DNA of 64,000 nt from JANQRZ01 sp965214485 (GCA_965214485.1 CBDCBW010000009.1:620001-684000); one strand, 5' to 3'. Numbered from the stretch's first letter, positions 1-8,465 are shown. A program made the numbers and translations. The notes: generated from the sequence alone by a model not told the origin.

Positions 1-2
1 TC

Positions 3-167
3 CTCGTCCCCCCGGGCTACGCCGACGCCGCGGTGTTCGACGCGGGCGGCAACCCGTACGGCGCGAGCGTAACCGCCGACGGCCCCGGCGTCCCGGAGGA
101 GGCCCTCGGCGCGATCCGGCATCAGGCTCGCCGCCAGGTCCGGTTCACTGAGAAAATCGCAGGCTAG
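3..167 (+). CDS. C-terminal end of a WrbA-like NAD(P)H:quinone oxidoreductase / flavodoxin family protein (partial)
   Basis: The window opens inside this gene, so only the last 54 residues are visible. The reading frame is open from base 3 to the TAG at 165-167. The segment GGNPYGAS, then a Pro-Glu pair, then an R-HQ-R-like stretch near the end, matches the tail of the WrbA family (GGSPYGA followed by a P-E-E-L-x-x-AR-QG region), in which the loop helps bind FMN. WrbA proteins are cytosolic, tetrameric two-electron quinone reductases. The rest of the protein, including the FMN phosphate loop, lies outside the window, so the call rests on this short tail. Confidence 0.5.
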   Translation, partial: LVPPGYADAAVFDAGGNPYGASVTADGPGVPEEALGAIRHQARRQVRFTEKIAG

Positions 168-233
168 CTGGAAAACCGCAGGCTAGCCGGCACGGTTGGG
201 CAGCACGGTCGTGCCGCGGGGCAGGGGGCTCGC

Positions 234-881
234 TCAGCGGTGCTTGCGCTCGACGCGGCTCTCGGTGCCGTGCAGCAGCCGCCCGATGTTGGCGCGGTGC
301 GTGAAGAAGATCAGGAACGGCACCGCGATGCAGAACCACATCGTCGGGGCCGAGACCTCCACGCCGAAGACCCACTCGCGCACGACCTGCGTCAGCGGCA
401 GCGACGCCGCCGCCGCCATCGAGGCCAGCGAGACGTAGCGCGTCGTCCACACGATGACCGCGAACAGGCCCAGCCCGACGATCACCGGCACCGGCGCGAG
501 GGCCACGACGACGCCCGCGCCCGTCGCCACGCCCTTGCCGCCCTTGAAGCCGGCGTAGACCGTGTAGATGTGCCCGAGCACGGCGGCGGCCCCGGCCAGC
601 ACCATCAGCCACCCGCCGCCGTTCGGGTAGAAAAACGCGGGCTCCGGCCCGACCCGGAGGTAGGCCCCGATGCAGACCGCGGCGACGCCCTTCAGGAGGT
701 CGATCAGCATCACCGCTAGGCCGGGGCCTTTGCCGAGCGTGCGGAAGACGTTCGTCGCGCCGGCGTTGCCGCTGCCGTGCTGCCGGATGTCGATCCCGCG
801 CAGCCAGCGCGCGGCGAGGATGCTCGTCGGAATCGAGCCGATGAGGTAGCTGAGCGTGAGGATGAGCAGGAGGGAGAGCAT
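234..881 (-). CDS. plsY: Acyl-phosphate:glycerol-3-phosphate acyltransferase PlsY
   Basis: This 215-residue integral membrane protein transfers an acyl group from acyl-phosphate to the sn-1 position of glycerol-3-phosphate, the first committed step of phospholipid synthesis, working with PlsX. The hallmark PlsY motifs are present: GSIPTS near residue 16, GSGNAGATN near residues 37-45, and FKGGKGVATGAG in the second half. Hydrophobic segments alternate with short loops as expected for the seven-helix fold, and the length fits the family (about 200-220). The ATG at 881 places the first transmembrane helix directly at the N terminus. It lies just downstream of the secreted LVIVD protein on the same strand with a 30-bp gap, but the two functions are unrelated. 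Confidence 0.95.
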   Translation of the reverse strand: MLSLLLILTLSYLIGSIPTSILAARWLRGIDIRQHGSGNAGATNVFRTLGKGPGLAVMLIDLLKGVAAVCIGAYLRVGPEPAFFYPNGGGWLMVLAGAAAVLGHIYTVYAGFKGGKGVATGAGVVVALAPVPVIVGLGLFAVIVWTTRYVSLASMAAAASLPLTQVVREWVFGVEVSAPTMWFCIAVPFLIFFTHRANIGRLLHGTESRVERKHR

Positions 882-911
882 GGCCGGTGCGGGAAGCCCC
901 GCGGGCTAGAC

Positions 912-3143
912 CTAGCGCAGAAGGGTGAGGGGGCGGGTCTGCGCGGACCCCGCTACGTCGAGCCGGAGGAAGTACGCGCCGCTCGGGAGGGCACGCCCGT
1001 CGAACGCGACGGTGTGCTCGCCGGCCTCGAGCGGGCCGTCGGCGAGGAGGGCGACCTCGCGCCCGAGCACGTCGAAGACGGTGAGGCGGACGTGCGCCGC
1101 CTCGCGGAGCGAGAACGGGACCGTGGCCTCGCCGGTCGCCGGGTTGGGATAGCTCGCGCCGAGGGCAAAGGCCCCGGCGGGCGCGCCCGACGGCTCGGCA
1201 TCGACCGACCCGTCGAGCCGGAGGACGAACAGGCCGCTCTGCATGTCGGAGGCGAGGATCTTGCCCGACGGCAGGTACGGGTAGACCGTCCAGGTGCCGA
1301 CGAAGCCGCCGTCGGACCCGAGGAACGTGTCGTAGACCGCCGCGGCGACGGGGGCCTCCGGATTGCTCACGTCGAAGACGCGGACGCCGTCGGCGTAGTG
1401 CGCGATGTAGAGCAGGTCGCCCTCGACGTAGCAGTTGTGGACCGGCTGCCCCGGCGTCACGATGATGTCGGCCACCTGCTCGACGTCCTGCGGGTCGCGC
1501 ACGTCGAAGCCGCGCGTGTGCGGCTCGCTCCCGATCTCGTCGCCGACGAAGACGTAGCTGCCGTCCTCGGTCGCGCAGATGTTGTGCGCGCCCATCGTGA
1601 CGGCGCTGTAGATGAAGTTCGAGATCAGCGACGGGTTGGCCTTGTCCGAGATGTCGATGATGTCGACGCCCTGGTCGTAGATCGCGGCGGCGTAGAGCAC
1701 GTCGCCTACGATGTCGACGTCGTGGTAGTAGGTCCTCCCGTCGGCCCCGGCGATGGCCCCGACGGAGTCCGGGCGGACCGGATCGGCGAGGTCGTAGATG
1801 CGGAGGCCGCCGGGCGAGCGCCCGCCGACGACGTAGAGGTAGTCGCCCTCGACGAGGATGTTGTGCGAGCCGCCGTTGCCGACGCTCGGCTGCACGTCCA
1901 GCTCGCCGACCTGCACGGGGTCCGCCGGGTCCGAGAGGTCGATGATCTGGATCGGGGCGACCTCGTTGACGAGGTAGGCGTAGGAGCCGTAGGTCTTGAC
2001 GTCTTTCGAGTCCGAGAAGTCGCCTGGCACGAAGCCGACCGCGACCGGCTGGTCGTCCGTGACGTCGATGACGTAGAGGCCGTCGAAGCGGGCGCAGAGG
2101 AGGGCGTACTCCCGGCCCGTGGCCGGGTCCACCCAGCCCCAGATGTCGCCGTAGGTGCTCGACGGGTCGAGCGTGCCGACGAGACTCATGTTGAGAGCCG
2201 TAATGGGATTGGCCTGGACCTCGACGCTCTGGCCGATGACGTTGCCGTCGGCGTCGAGGGCTTCGGCGCGGAAGTAGTACCGCACGCTCGGGTTGAACAC
2301 GTCCACGGTGTAGCTCGTCGCGTCCGGGTCGAGGAGCACGAGGGCCTCGGACGCCGGCGAGACGATCCCCCGGTAGAGCACGATCGCGTCGGCCTCCGGC
2401 GGGGCGTCGTAGGCCCACGACAGGGTGATCTGCTCGTTGCCCGGCGCGGCGTTGAAGTCGCGGATCTCGGCGAGGGCGATCGAGAGCGTGGCCGGGTCCG
2501 TCTCGAAGAAGGAGCGCCCCGGCTCGAGGCGGCCTTCCCACACGTAGAGCACGTCGAGGTCGTCGGCCTCAGCGGCGAGGTTGCCGACGTTCTGGTACGT
2601 GGTGCCGGTGCCGTCGTAGTCGCTCGCCATCACCCAGAGGTACTCGCGCCCGCCGTCCTCGTCGGCGTTGGGGTTCCACGCCAGGTCCGCCGGTTGCTCG
2701 CGGTCGTCCTCCGAGATCACGACGTTGAGCCGGCGGGGGCTGTCGGGGTCGGAGACGTCGTAGACCGCGCCGGGGAAGGTGCCGACGCCGGCCGGCCCCC
2801 AGCCGTCGTCCGCCCGGAAGACCTGCGCCAGCGAGGTCTCGCCCGTCGTCAGGACGATGTCGATCGACACGTCGCCGTCGGGACCGACGGTGGAGCCGCG
2901 GAAGTACCGCCCGCGCGCGATGGACTCGAAGAACACCTCGCCGCCGGAGAACGCCCGGCCGCGCATCCAGCGCGGGTCGCCGGTCCAGCGCCACGCCAAG
3001 TCGGCCTCGCCGCCGTTGCGGGCGTCGGGCGCGTAGCCCTCGAAGTGCGCCGCGCGCGCGAGGGCTGGGTCGGGCTGCGCGAGCGCGGAAGCGCTTCCGA
3101 GCGCGAGCAGCAGGGCGGCGGCGATGGAAAGAAGACGGGTCAT
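912..3143 (-). CDS. Secreted choice-of-anchor B / LVIVD-repeat protein with T9SS sorting domain
   Basis: This is a 743-residue exported protein. Residues 1-22 form a signal peptide ending in ALA-Q. Residues about 230-310 look like a fibronectin type III-like domain (TLSWAYDAPPEAD, then a YYFRAEALD strand). Residues about 315-640 carry LVIVD-type repeats (YVIDVTDD, IQIIDLSDPADPVQVGE, LRIYDLADP, VDIIDISDKANP), which build a beta-propeller in the choice-of-anchor B family. The last 80 residues are the sorting domain (SYPNPATGEATVPFS, LTVFDVLGREVALLADG, LRLDVAGS), read by the type IX secretion system for surface attachment or release. No catalytic residues are recognisable; the propeller suggests binding or adhesion. 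The ATG at 3143 directly precedes the signal peptide. Confidence 0.85.
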   Translation of the reverse strand: MTRLLSIAAALLLALGSASALAQPDPALARAAHFEGYAPDARNGGEADLAWRWTGDPRWMRGRAFSGGEVFFESIARGRYFRGSTVGPDGDVSIDIVLTTGETSLAQVFRADDGWGPAGVGTFPGAVYDVSDPDSPRRLNVVISEDDREQPADLAWNPNADEDGGREYLWVMASDYDGTGTTYQNVGNLAAEADDLDVLYVWEGRLEPGRSFFETDPATLSIALAEIRDFNAAPGNEQITLSWAYDAPPEADAIVLYRGIVSPASEALVLLDPDATSYTVDVFNPSVRYYFRAEALDADGNVIGQSVEVQANPITALNMSLVGTLDPSSTYGDIWGWVDPATGREYALLCARFDGLYVIDVTDDQPVAVGFVPGDFSDSKDVKTYGSYAYLVNEVAPIQIIDLSDPADPVQVGELDVQPSVGNGGSHNILVEGDYLYVVGGRSPGGLRIYDLADPVRPDSVGAIAGADGRTYYHDVDIVGDVLYAAAIYDQGVDIIDISDKANPSLISNFIYSAVTMGAHNICATEDGSYVFVGDEIGSEPHTRGFDVRDPQDVEQVADIIVTPGQPVHNCYVEGDLLYIAHYADGVRVFDVSNPEAPVAAAVYDTFLGSDGGFVGTWTVYPYLPSGKILASDMQSGLFVLRLDGSVDAEPSGAPAGAFALGASYPNPATGEATVPFSLREAAHVRLTVFDVLGREVALLADGPLEAGEHTVAFDGRALPSGAYFLRLDVAGSAQTRPLTLLR

Positions 3144-3219
3144 CGGGTCGGGGTATCGGCGGGGAGGAATACGGAGTGAAGAAGATAATCTCGTACGCTC
3201 GTCCAGCGCGCAGGGGTCC

Positions 3220-3567
3220 TCAGTCCGGCTCCCGGTCCGGGTCCCGGTCCGGCTCTGCCAGGCGTGCCCTCACCGTCCGCACCGTAGACACTACGCCGAG
3301 CCCGAGCATGGCCGCCACCAAGCCGTAGACCCACCACGGGATGTTACGTCCGGCGACGAGCAGGTAGAGGTACGCCGAGCAAAAGAAGAACAGGCACAGG
3401 AACGCCGGCAGCGCCACCGGCCTCTTCCGCCGCACGTTCCGAACGAGCCATCCGAGCGAGAGCGTGAAGAACGGGATCGCCCCGACGTAGATCGCGCCGA
3501 AGACGAGGGGGTCGACACCGTATTCGGCCCCAAGGCCGAAGAACCACTCCTGGGCTGCTTCCCACAT
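3220..3567 (-). CDS. Small integral membrane protein of unknown function
   Basis: A 115-residue protein starting at the ATG at 3567. Upstream in-frame codons exist but encode a Pro/Arg-rich stretch that looks non-coding, so the shorter start is preferred. Three hydrophobic segments are visible, at about residues 18-40, 52-72 and 76-96, separated by basic loops (VRNVRRKRP) and followed by an acidic/basic tail with a repeated DPDRE pattern. I do not recognise a family. It sits between the alpha/beta hydrolase upstream and the LVIVD protein downstream on the same strand, with no clear operon partner. Confidence 0.65.
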   Translation of the reverse strand: MWEAAQEWFFGLGAEYGVDPLVFGAIYVGAIPFFTLSLGWLVRNVRRKRPVALPAFLCLFFFCSAYLYLLVAGRNIPWWVYGLVAAMLGLGVVSTVRTVRARLAEPDRDPDREPD

Positions 3568-3715
3568 AGGGCGTTGGGTCAGCGAGGGTCTTGAGAGGAA
3601 AGAGAGTAAGGTCGAAGGTAGCAAACGCCCGGCCCCGAACCTGCCCTCCCCAAGGCTCGGCGGCGGCCTCCACCGAGGCCACCGGACCGGTTGCACCGGC
3701 CCTGCGTGTCCACGC

Positions 3716-4498
3716 TCACGGATCGGTCGCGGTCACATATCGGCGCGCCCACGCCGCGAGGACGTCGCCGGCGTACTCGGCGTCGCGCTCGTCGGTGAGC
3801 AGGTGGTCGGCGTCGTCGAGCGAGACGAAGCTCTTGGGGTGCTTCGCGGCCTGGAAGATGTGCGCCGCGTTCTCGATCCCGACGGTGTCGTCCACGGGCG
3901 AGTGGAAGACGAGCAGCGCGCGGTCGAGGCTGCGGATCGCCTCGTCCATGCGCTGCATGGCAAGGTCGCGTAGGAACGACTTGCGGATCGTGAAGGCCCG
4001 CCCGGCGAGCGTCACGCACGCCTCGCCGTGGGCCTCGATCTCGCCGAGCGAATCGCCGAAGAGGTGGCGGACGTGCTCCGGGTCGCACGGCGCGCCGATC
4101 GTGGCGACGGCCTTGATGCTCGGAATCCGCCCCGCCGCCTGGAGCACCGCCGCCCCGCCGAGCGAGTGCCCGACCAGGATCGCCGGCGGGGCGAGCTCGT
4201 CGCGCATACAGTCGGCGGCGGCCACGAGGTCGGCCACGTCGGTCGAGAACGTCGAGTCGGCGAAGGTGCCCTCGCTCTGGCCCAGCCCGGTGAAGTCGAA
4301 CCGGAGGACGGCGATGCCCTCGCGGTTCAGCGCCCGGGAGATCGCGCCGACGGCCTTGAGGTCCTTCGAGCACGTGAAGCAGTGGGCGAAGAGCGCCCCG
4401 GCGACCGGCGGATCGTCCTCGACCCCGTCGGGCAGGTCGAGGCGGGCGGCGAGCGCGTGGCCGCGCGGCGACGTGATCGAGAGGCGGCGGGAGGGCAT
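3716..4498 (-). CDS. Alpha/beta hydrolase (OsmC-associated type)
   Basis: A 260-residue cytosolic alpha/beta hydrolase. The start at 4498 is chosen because the family pattern begins right after it (SRRLSITSPRGHALAARLDLP). The oxyanion region is FAHCFTCSKDL, and the nucleophile elbow is GHSLGG, with Ser as nucleophile. An acidic residue in FHSPVDDTVG and the late His in LDDADHLL complete the triad. This sequence type is found alone or fused to an OsmC peroxidase domain, where it acts on small esters of unknown identity; here no OsmC domain follows. The gene starts 5 bp after the stop of the flavodoxin-family gene, so the two are probably cotranscribed. Confidence 0.85.
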   Translation of the reverse strand: MPSRRLSITSPRGHALAARLDLPDGVEDDPPVAGALFAHCFTCSKDLKAVGAISRALNREGIAVLRFDFTGLGQSEGTFADSTFSTDVADLVAAADCMRDELAPPAILVGHSLGGAAVLQAAGRIPSIKAVATIGAPCDPEHVRHLFGDSLGEIEAHGEACVTLAGRAFTIRKSFLRDLAMQRMDEAIRSLDRALLVFHSPVDDTVGIENAAHIFQAAKHPKSFVSLDDADHLLTDERDAEYAGDVLAAWARRYVTATDP

Positions 4499-4503
4499 AG
4501 GCG

Positions 4504-5151
4504 TCAGCGGCTGACCTCCTTCGCGGCAGCGTCCACGGCGTCGAGGTCGATGGAGTACGGGTGCGCCTTGAGCCACCGGGCGGCCTCGGCGCAGTTCTTG
4601 GCAAGATAGCGCGCCGTGCGGTTGGTGTAGAGGTGGCGGTCGCCGCCGGCGGCGAGGTAGCTCGGCCCTGGGCCCGCGTCGCCGACCCAGTAGCAGTCCG
4701 CGCCCGGCGGGATCGTGCAGCCCAGGTGCGAGAGGTTGAAGAGCGTCGTCGCCGCCGCGTCGTGCGCGCCGTCCTCGTTGCCGGTGACGACGCACGCGCC
4801 GACGGTGTTGTAGAGCGGGTACTGCCCGCGCTCGTCGCGTTCGTCGTACGTCCCGTCGAGCCGTTCCATCACCATCTGCGCCACCGACCCGCGCACCCCG
4901 AACCAGATCGGCGTTCCGACGACCAGGATGTCACACGCCGTGACCTTCCCCAAAATCTGCGGCCACGCGTCGCCCTCGCCCTCGTCCGACGAGACGCCGA
5001 ACCTCACGTCGTGGTCCACGACGCGCACCACCTCGGACGAGACGCCCTCGGCCTCGAACAGCGCCGCGACCTTGTCGATCAGCGCCCGCGTGTTGGAGGT
5101 CGCGGGCGAGCGCTTGAGCGTGCAGTTGAGGAAGAGGGCCTGCAAGTCCAT
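4504..5151 (-). CDS. Flavodoxin-family / NADPH-dependent FMN reductase-like protein
   Basis: A 215-residue flavodoxin-like protein starting at the ATG at 5151. The N terminus ALFLNCTLKRSPATSNT is the strand plus phosphate-binding loop typical of NAD(P)H-dependent FMN reductases of the flavodoxin_2 group. ILVVGTPIWFGVRGSVAQ and the later VVTGNEDGAHDA form the flavin-ring loops. Such proteins reduce FMN or quinones in the cytosol; the physiological substrate is not predictable here. It is directly upstream of the alpha/beta hydrolase in one transcription unit. A second, truncated copy of its first 48 codons plus upstream region lies at 5938-6077 in the same orientation, so this gene marks one edge of an accessory island. 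Confidence 0.85.
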   Translation of the reverse strand: MDLQALFLNCTLKRSPATSNTRALIDKVAALFEAEGVSSEVVRVVDHDVRFGVSSDEGEGDAWPQILGKVTACDILVVGTPIWFGVRGSVAQMVMERLDGTYDERDERGQYPLYNTVGACVVTGNEDGAHDAAATTLFNLSHLGCTIPPGADCYWVGDAGPGPSYLAAGGDRHLYTNRTARYLAKNCAEAARWLKAHPYSIDLDAVDAAAKEVSR

Positions 5152-5297
5152 CGGGCGCGCCGCGTTGGGGAAAAAGGGAGGATACGTCTCGGGCTTTTCG
5201 CACGGCTCACGCGCCGGTAACATCCTCGCGCTGGGTCCTGCACGAAAAAGGAAGGCGGCGGTATCATGATCGCCGCGCCTCATCAACCGACGAACGC

Positions 5298-5940
5298 ATG
5301 GCAGCGGCACCCCTGACGTGGAACGAGATCAAGACCCGCGCCGCCGCCTTCGTCCACGAGTGGCGCGGCGAGGAGCGCGAGCACGCCGAGGCCAAGACGT
5401 TCTGGGACCAGTTCCTGGGCGTGTTCGGGGTGAACCGCCGGCGCGTGGCGACCTTCGAGGAGGCCGTTAAGAAGGCGGGCAGGGGGCAGGGGTTCATCGA
5501 CCTGTTCTGGCCGGGCGTGCTGCTGGCCGAGCACAAGAGCCGGGGGAAGGACCTCGACAAGGCGTACGGGCAGGCCCTGGGCTACTTCCCCAACCTGGCC
5601 GACGACGACCTCCCGCGCTACGTCGTCGTGAGCGACTTCGAGCGGATGCGGCTCCACGACCTCGAGACCGGCGAGGAGACCGAGTTCGCCGTGGCCGACC
5701 TCCTCGACCACGTGAGCCTGTTCGGGTTCATCGCGGGGTACGAGCGGCGGAGCTACGCCGAGCAGGACCCGGTCAACGTCGAGGCCGTCCGCCAGATGGC
5801 CGCGCTCCACGACGCCCTCGAGGCGGCGGGGTACCGGGGGCACGACCTGGAGCGGATGCTCGTCCGGCTCCTGTTCTGCCTGTTCGCCGACGACACCGGC
5901 ATCGTCTCGCCGCGCGGGGCCTTCCAGGACTTCGTCATGA
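5298..5940 (+). pseudogene. N-terminal remnant of an MmeI-type (type IIL) restriction-modification enzyme
   Basis: The first about 213 codons match the N terminus of the MmeI family, single-chain enzymes with an endonuclease, a gamma-class adenine methyltransferase and a target recognition domain, usually 900 residues or more. Visible family blocks are FWDQFLGVFGVNRRRVATFEE, GFIDLFWPGVLLAEHKSRG (Asp plus EHK form the PD-(D/E)XK-like nuclease site), DLDKAYGQALGYFPNL, LFGFIAGYERR and RLLFCLFADDTGI. At about 5940 the homology stops at the antisense copy of the flavodoxin 5' end; the frame then reads unrelated sequence to a stop at 6195-6197. The methyltransferase and recognition domains are absent, so the gene cannot work as a restriction system. 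GC is high, like the host genome and unlike the adjacent tcmP operon. Confidence 0.85.
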
Positions 5941-6077
5941 TCGACGACGCGGATCACCTCGGAGGCGACGCCCTCGTCCTCGAACAGCGCTGCCACCTTG
6001 TCGATGAGCGCCCGCGTGTTGGACGTCTCGGGCGAGCGCTTAAGCGTGCAGTTCAGAAAGAGGGCGCGGAGGTCCAT
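5938..6077 (-). pseudogene. Truncated second copy of the flavodoxin-family gene 5' end
   Basis: Read on the minus strand from the ATG at 6077, the first 48 codons give nearly the same protein as the intact gene at 4504-5151 (about 43 of 48 residues identical, from MDLRALFLNC through IRVVDHD). The DNA match is lower, roughly 85% by eye, and it continues about 60 bp upstream of the start codon (GGAGGATAC and GCCGGTAACA blocks shared), so promoter-side sequence was also carried. The copy ends abruptly at about 5938 where the MmeI remnant begins. It is therefore a diverged paralogue or allele broken by recombination, not a recent perfect duplication. Confidence 0.85.
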
Positions 6078-6171
6078 TGGCAGGGCAGGCGGGTGAGGCC
6101 GGAGGATACACCGCTCGCCGGTCTCGCGGCTCACGAGCCGGTAACACCTGCTCTGCCTGCCACTCGCGTTC

Positions 6172-6384
6172 TCAACCGCTCCTCCGGTTCGAGTTGAGAC
6201 GAAGGCGACGCCGAGCTACGACAACACGCTCGCCAGTCTCCAGCTCGACCAGGGCCGTCGCCATCCGGGTGCTCACGATGCACTTCCCATCATGACGACG
6301 AACAGGGTTGCACTGAGAGCCACGTAGTTCGTCGCGCGTCTGCCGGTCACCGAGGTAGGTGTATCTCGCTTTGGAAGGAGACAT
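6172..6384 (-). CDS. Small third gene of the tcmP-DUF5131 operon, function unknown
   Basis: A 70-residue ORF beginning at the ATG at 6384, 9 bp after the stop of the DUF5131 gene, with a GAGG Shine-Dalgarno-like motif just upstream of the start. A TTG four bases downstream of the DUF5131 TGA (first base 6393) would add three residues. The protein is basic, has a CNPVRRHDGKC pair of cysteines ten residues apart, and a strand-rich middle (TALVELETGERVVVARRRLRL). I recognise no domain. The close spacing, same strand and same lower GC as the two genes upstream suggest it belongs to the same module. Confidence 0.6.
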   Translation of the reverse strand: MSPSKARYTYLGDRQTRDELRGSQCNPVRRHDGKCIVSTRMATALVELETGERVVVARRRLRLNSNRRSG

Positions 6385-6393
6385 AGCCCTCAA

Positions 6394-7272
6394 TCATGCT
6401 ACTTGAGGAAACGCGCGGTCACCGACTTTCCGAACAGGATCAGGCCACTTCGCCGCATCGCTTCCTTTGGTGTCACCCAGGCCGTACTTCCGAGCGAGGA
6501 CTCGACCGGTTTGTTTGAAAAAGTAAGCCACGCCCGCTTCCAAACAAGCTTGCTGAATCGCAGCGGCCCACTCGGTTCTCATCGGACGGGCGTTCGGGCC
6601 AGACTCGCCGCCTACGATCACCCAGTGAATACCGTTAAGACGGTCATCTAGGTCAAGCTTACCAATAAGAGGCTCGCACGAAAGGAAGCGAATCTGCGCC
6701 GGTACCTCTCGAAGCGCGTCAATACGTTCGACGACACGCTCGTCCTCGACGCTCGTGCCGATCCACACATTCGAAAGAGGCCACGACGGAGAGAACAACG
6801 CCGTCTCGACTCGCGCTGCACCCTCAGTAATTTGAGAGGTTAAGTCTGTACAGACCGAGACAGGATCAGAACCACGTTCGTCGAGCCAGCGAAAGAAAGC
6901 TGCCGCTCGTTCCGGCCTTTTGGTAAGAACTTGATATTTATGATGCGGCGTGGCAGCCATCACCCCGAACACCGCTGCTACAAACTCGAAGTCCACCTCC
7001 GGATGGAACAGGTCGGACATTGAGTTGACAAAGTAGACAGTATCCCTCCTGCGCCGGAGTGGCTGCTCCAAAGAGGTGGGATGCACACGCACGACCCCGT
7101 TGAAATGGGACTTGCCTGGATTGATCAGACCATTATACTTCTCTTGCCCCATCGCTGCCAGCCTCCGAGTCATCGTCACTGCATAGCAAAGATCACAACC
7201 GGCTGAAGCTCGGGTGCAACCGGAGACGGGATTCCAGGTCGCCTCCGTCCACTCGATAGATGATTGTGCCAT
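6394..7272 (-). CDS. DUF5131 / phage Gp37-Gp68 family three-Cys-motif protein
   Basis: A 292-residue protein that starts with the family signature SIEWTEATWNPVSGC. Cysteines at residues 19, 26 and 29 give the C-x6-C-x2-C three-Cys motif, which suggests a metal or iron-sulfur cluster and a radical-SAM-like TIM barrel, although the reaction is unknown. Other family blocks are FVNSMSDLFH, YQVLTKRPERA, WIGTSVED, FLSCEPLIGKL, WVIVGGESG and YFFKQTG. Members occur in phages and in bacterial accessory islands. It lies 56 bp downstream of tcmP on the same strand; the pairing of these two families is a recognised genomic association. GC is clearly below that of the surrounding genome, which points to transfer. 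Confidence 0.9.
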   Translation of the reverse strand: MAQSSIEWTEATWNPVSGCTRASAGCDLCYAVTMTRRLAAMGQEKYNGLINPGKSHFNGVVRVHPTSLEQPLRRRRDTVYFVNSMSDLFHPEVDFEFVAAVFGVMAATPHHKYQVLTKRPERAAAFFRWLDERGSDPVSVCTDLTSQITEGAARVETALFSPSWPLSNVWIGTSVEDERVVERIDALREVPAQIRFLSCEPLIGKLDLDDRLNGIHWVIVGGESGPNARPMRTEWAAAIQQACLEAGVAYFFKQTGRVLARKYGLGDTKGSDAAKWPDPVRKVGDRAFPQVA

Positions 7273-7328
7273 TGCGATTGCGGAAGGGAGATAGAGGCAG
7301 AGTAAGCCGTCGTGGCGTCAGGTGTATG

Positions 7329-8465
7329 TCAGGACGGACGAAGCAGATGGGGCGGCCCAATCAGGACATTATGCTTTTTCCGCGTCTTGTGCGAAATATA
7401 GAACCCAGAGGCTTTGTCCCCCCTGGAAGGTTCGATTACTTGTATCTGACCACCTTTCCGTGCGGCTCTAAGAATTGGGGTAGCATGGCTTATACGATAG
7501 ATGTTCGTCAAAATGAAGGCTGCTACATCGGTGTTGGTGCGAGGCGTAGAAAGAAATTGAAGGAGAAGCTCAGCCAAGCCTTCCTCTGCGCCAAATAACT
7601 CCGCCTGCGCCAAGCTGCGTCTGTAGCCTTCTCCTCTGGAGGGGTCCAAACTCCAAATCTCATCCACTACAAGTTCAAGCCCGCGAAGGCTCTTCGTGAA
7701 GTAGAGCAGGAGGTAACGGTTCGCAGAATCCTTCTCCAGCGTAATTGGAGCGGTGTAGACGCCGTCTCCCATTCTAGCGTCCAATCTGCTCGTAAGTGCC
7801 TTCGCGAAAATATCGGGAGCGCCAGAGAAGTCGGGTATTCCTTCTGGCCATAGATACTGAACGATGCGTGAAAGCGGGTGACCCTCATCAACGGCCTCGC
7901 GGAAGCGGTGCATCTGAGGTATAGGAATGAACAGAATCACTTCCGTTCCCTTCCATCCCATTGCCTCGACCGCGTCCTCCACGGTGAATTGGCTGTAGCC
8001 AGTCGGGTCGACGACGAGTAGTTGTTTGCCTTTTGTACCGCGTTCCCTCCTCAACCTCTCCGCGAGCGCGAGCGCATCCTCGCGATGGTACTCGACGGTG
8101 ATATACTCGGGAAACGATGCTACTAGCGGTTCACAGGCTTCTCTGACTCGCTCAATCTTGTAACGTCCTGGCTCTATTTCCGAACTGCCCGTGTCGTTGA
8201 GTACAACAAGAAGGCGGTTTCGACTCTTTCTAGCGTAGTGGTGCTCACGAACTGCCCGTACAATCCTGACAGCTGTACCCTCCTCACCTCCTTTGTATGT
8301 CCCCTCACCGCACATTAGGTCTGCGATTAGAACATCATCAACGCGCCTGGAGAGCTCTAGGATATTGAGATAGATAGCGATGTAGCGCTCTATCAGTCCT
8401 GCTTTCGCAAGGGAGTGTGCTTCAAGATAGTCGGTCCATCTCTGCTTTCTGCGTTTGGCTGCCAT
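7329..8465 (-). CDS. tcmP: Three-Cys-motif partner protein TcmP
   Basis: A 378-residue protein with the TcmP layout: an N-terminal K-x-W-T-x-Y-L block, then a methyltransferase-like motif I region at about residues 48-66 (IADLMCGEGTYKGG followed by EEGTA, matching the family DLFAGPG-DG-GSP pattern). Near residue 165 comes the second conserved block, LLVVDPTGYSQF, then EVILFIPIPQMHRF. Several residues differ from the common pattern (MCGEG for FAGPG, DPTGY for DPFGY), so this is a divergent member. The fold suggests nucleotide or SAM binding, but no activity has been established for the family as far as I know. It is first in a three-gene operon with the DUF5131 protein and a small ORF. GC is near 50%, far below its neighbours. 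Confidence 0.9.
   Translation of the reverse strand: MAAKRRKQRWTDYLEAHSLAKAGLIERYIAIYLNILELSRRVDDVLIADLMCGEGTYKGGEEGTAVRIVRAVREHHYARKSRNRLLVVLNDTGSSEIEPGRYKIERVREACEPLVASFPEYITVEYHREDALALAERLRRERGTKGKQLLVVDPTGYSQFTVEDAVEAMGWKGTEVILFIPIPQMHRFREAVDEGHPLSRIVQYLWPEGIPDFSGAPDIFAKALTSRLDARMGDGVYTAPITLEKDSANRYLLLYFTKSLRGLELVVDEIWSLDPSRGEGYRRSLAQAELFGAEEGLAELLLQFLSTPRTNTDVAAFILTNIYRISHATPILRAARKGGQIQVIEPSRGDKASGFYISHKTRKKHNVLIGPPHLLRPS

Noticed and set aside
145..2541. Long Arg/Pro-rich open frames antisense to or out of frame with real genes
   Set aside because: At about 70% GC stop codons are rare, so such shadow frames are expected; they lack family motifs, while the opposite frames match known families.
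7260..7598. A plus-strand ORF of 112 codons across the tcmP end
   Set aside because: It is antisense to the tcmP 3' end, which matches its family in sequence; the plus-strand product has no recognisable motif.
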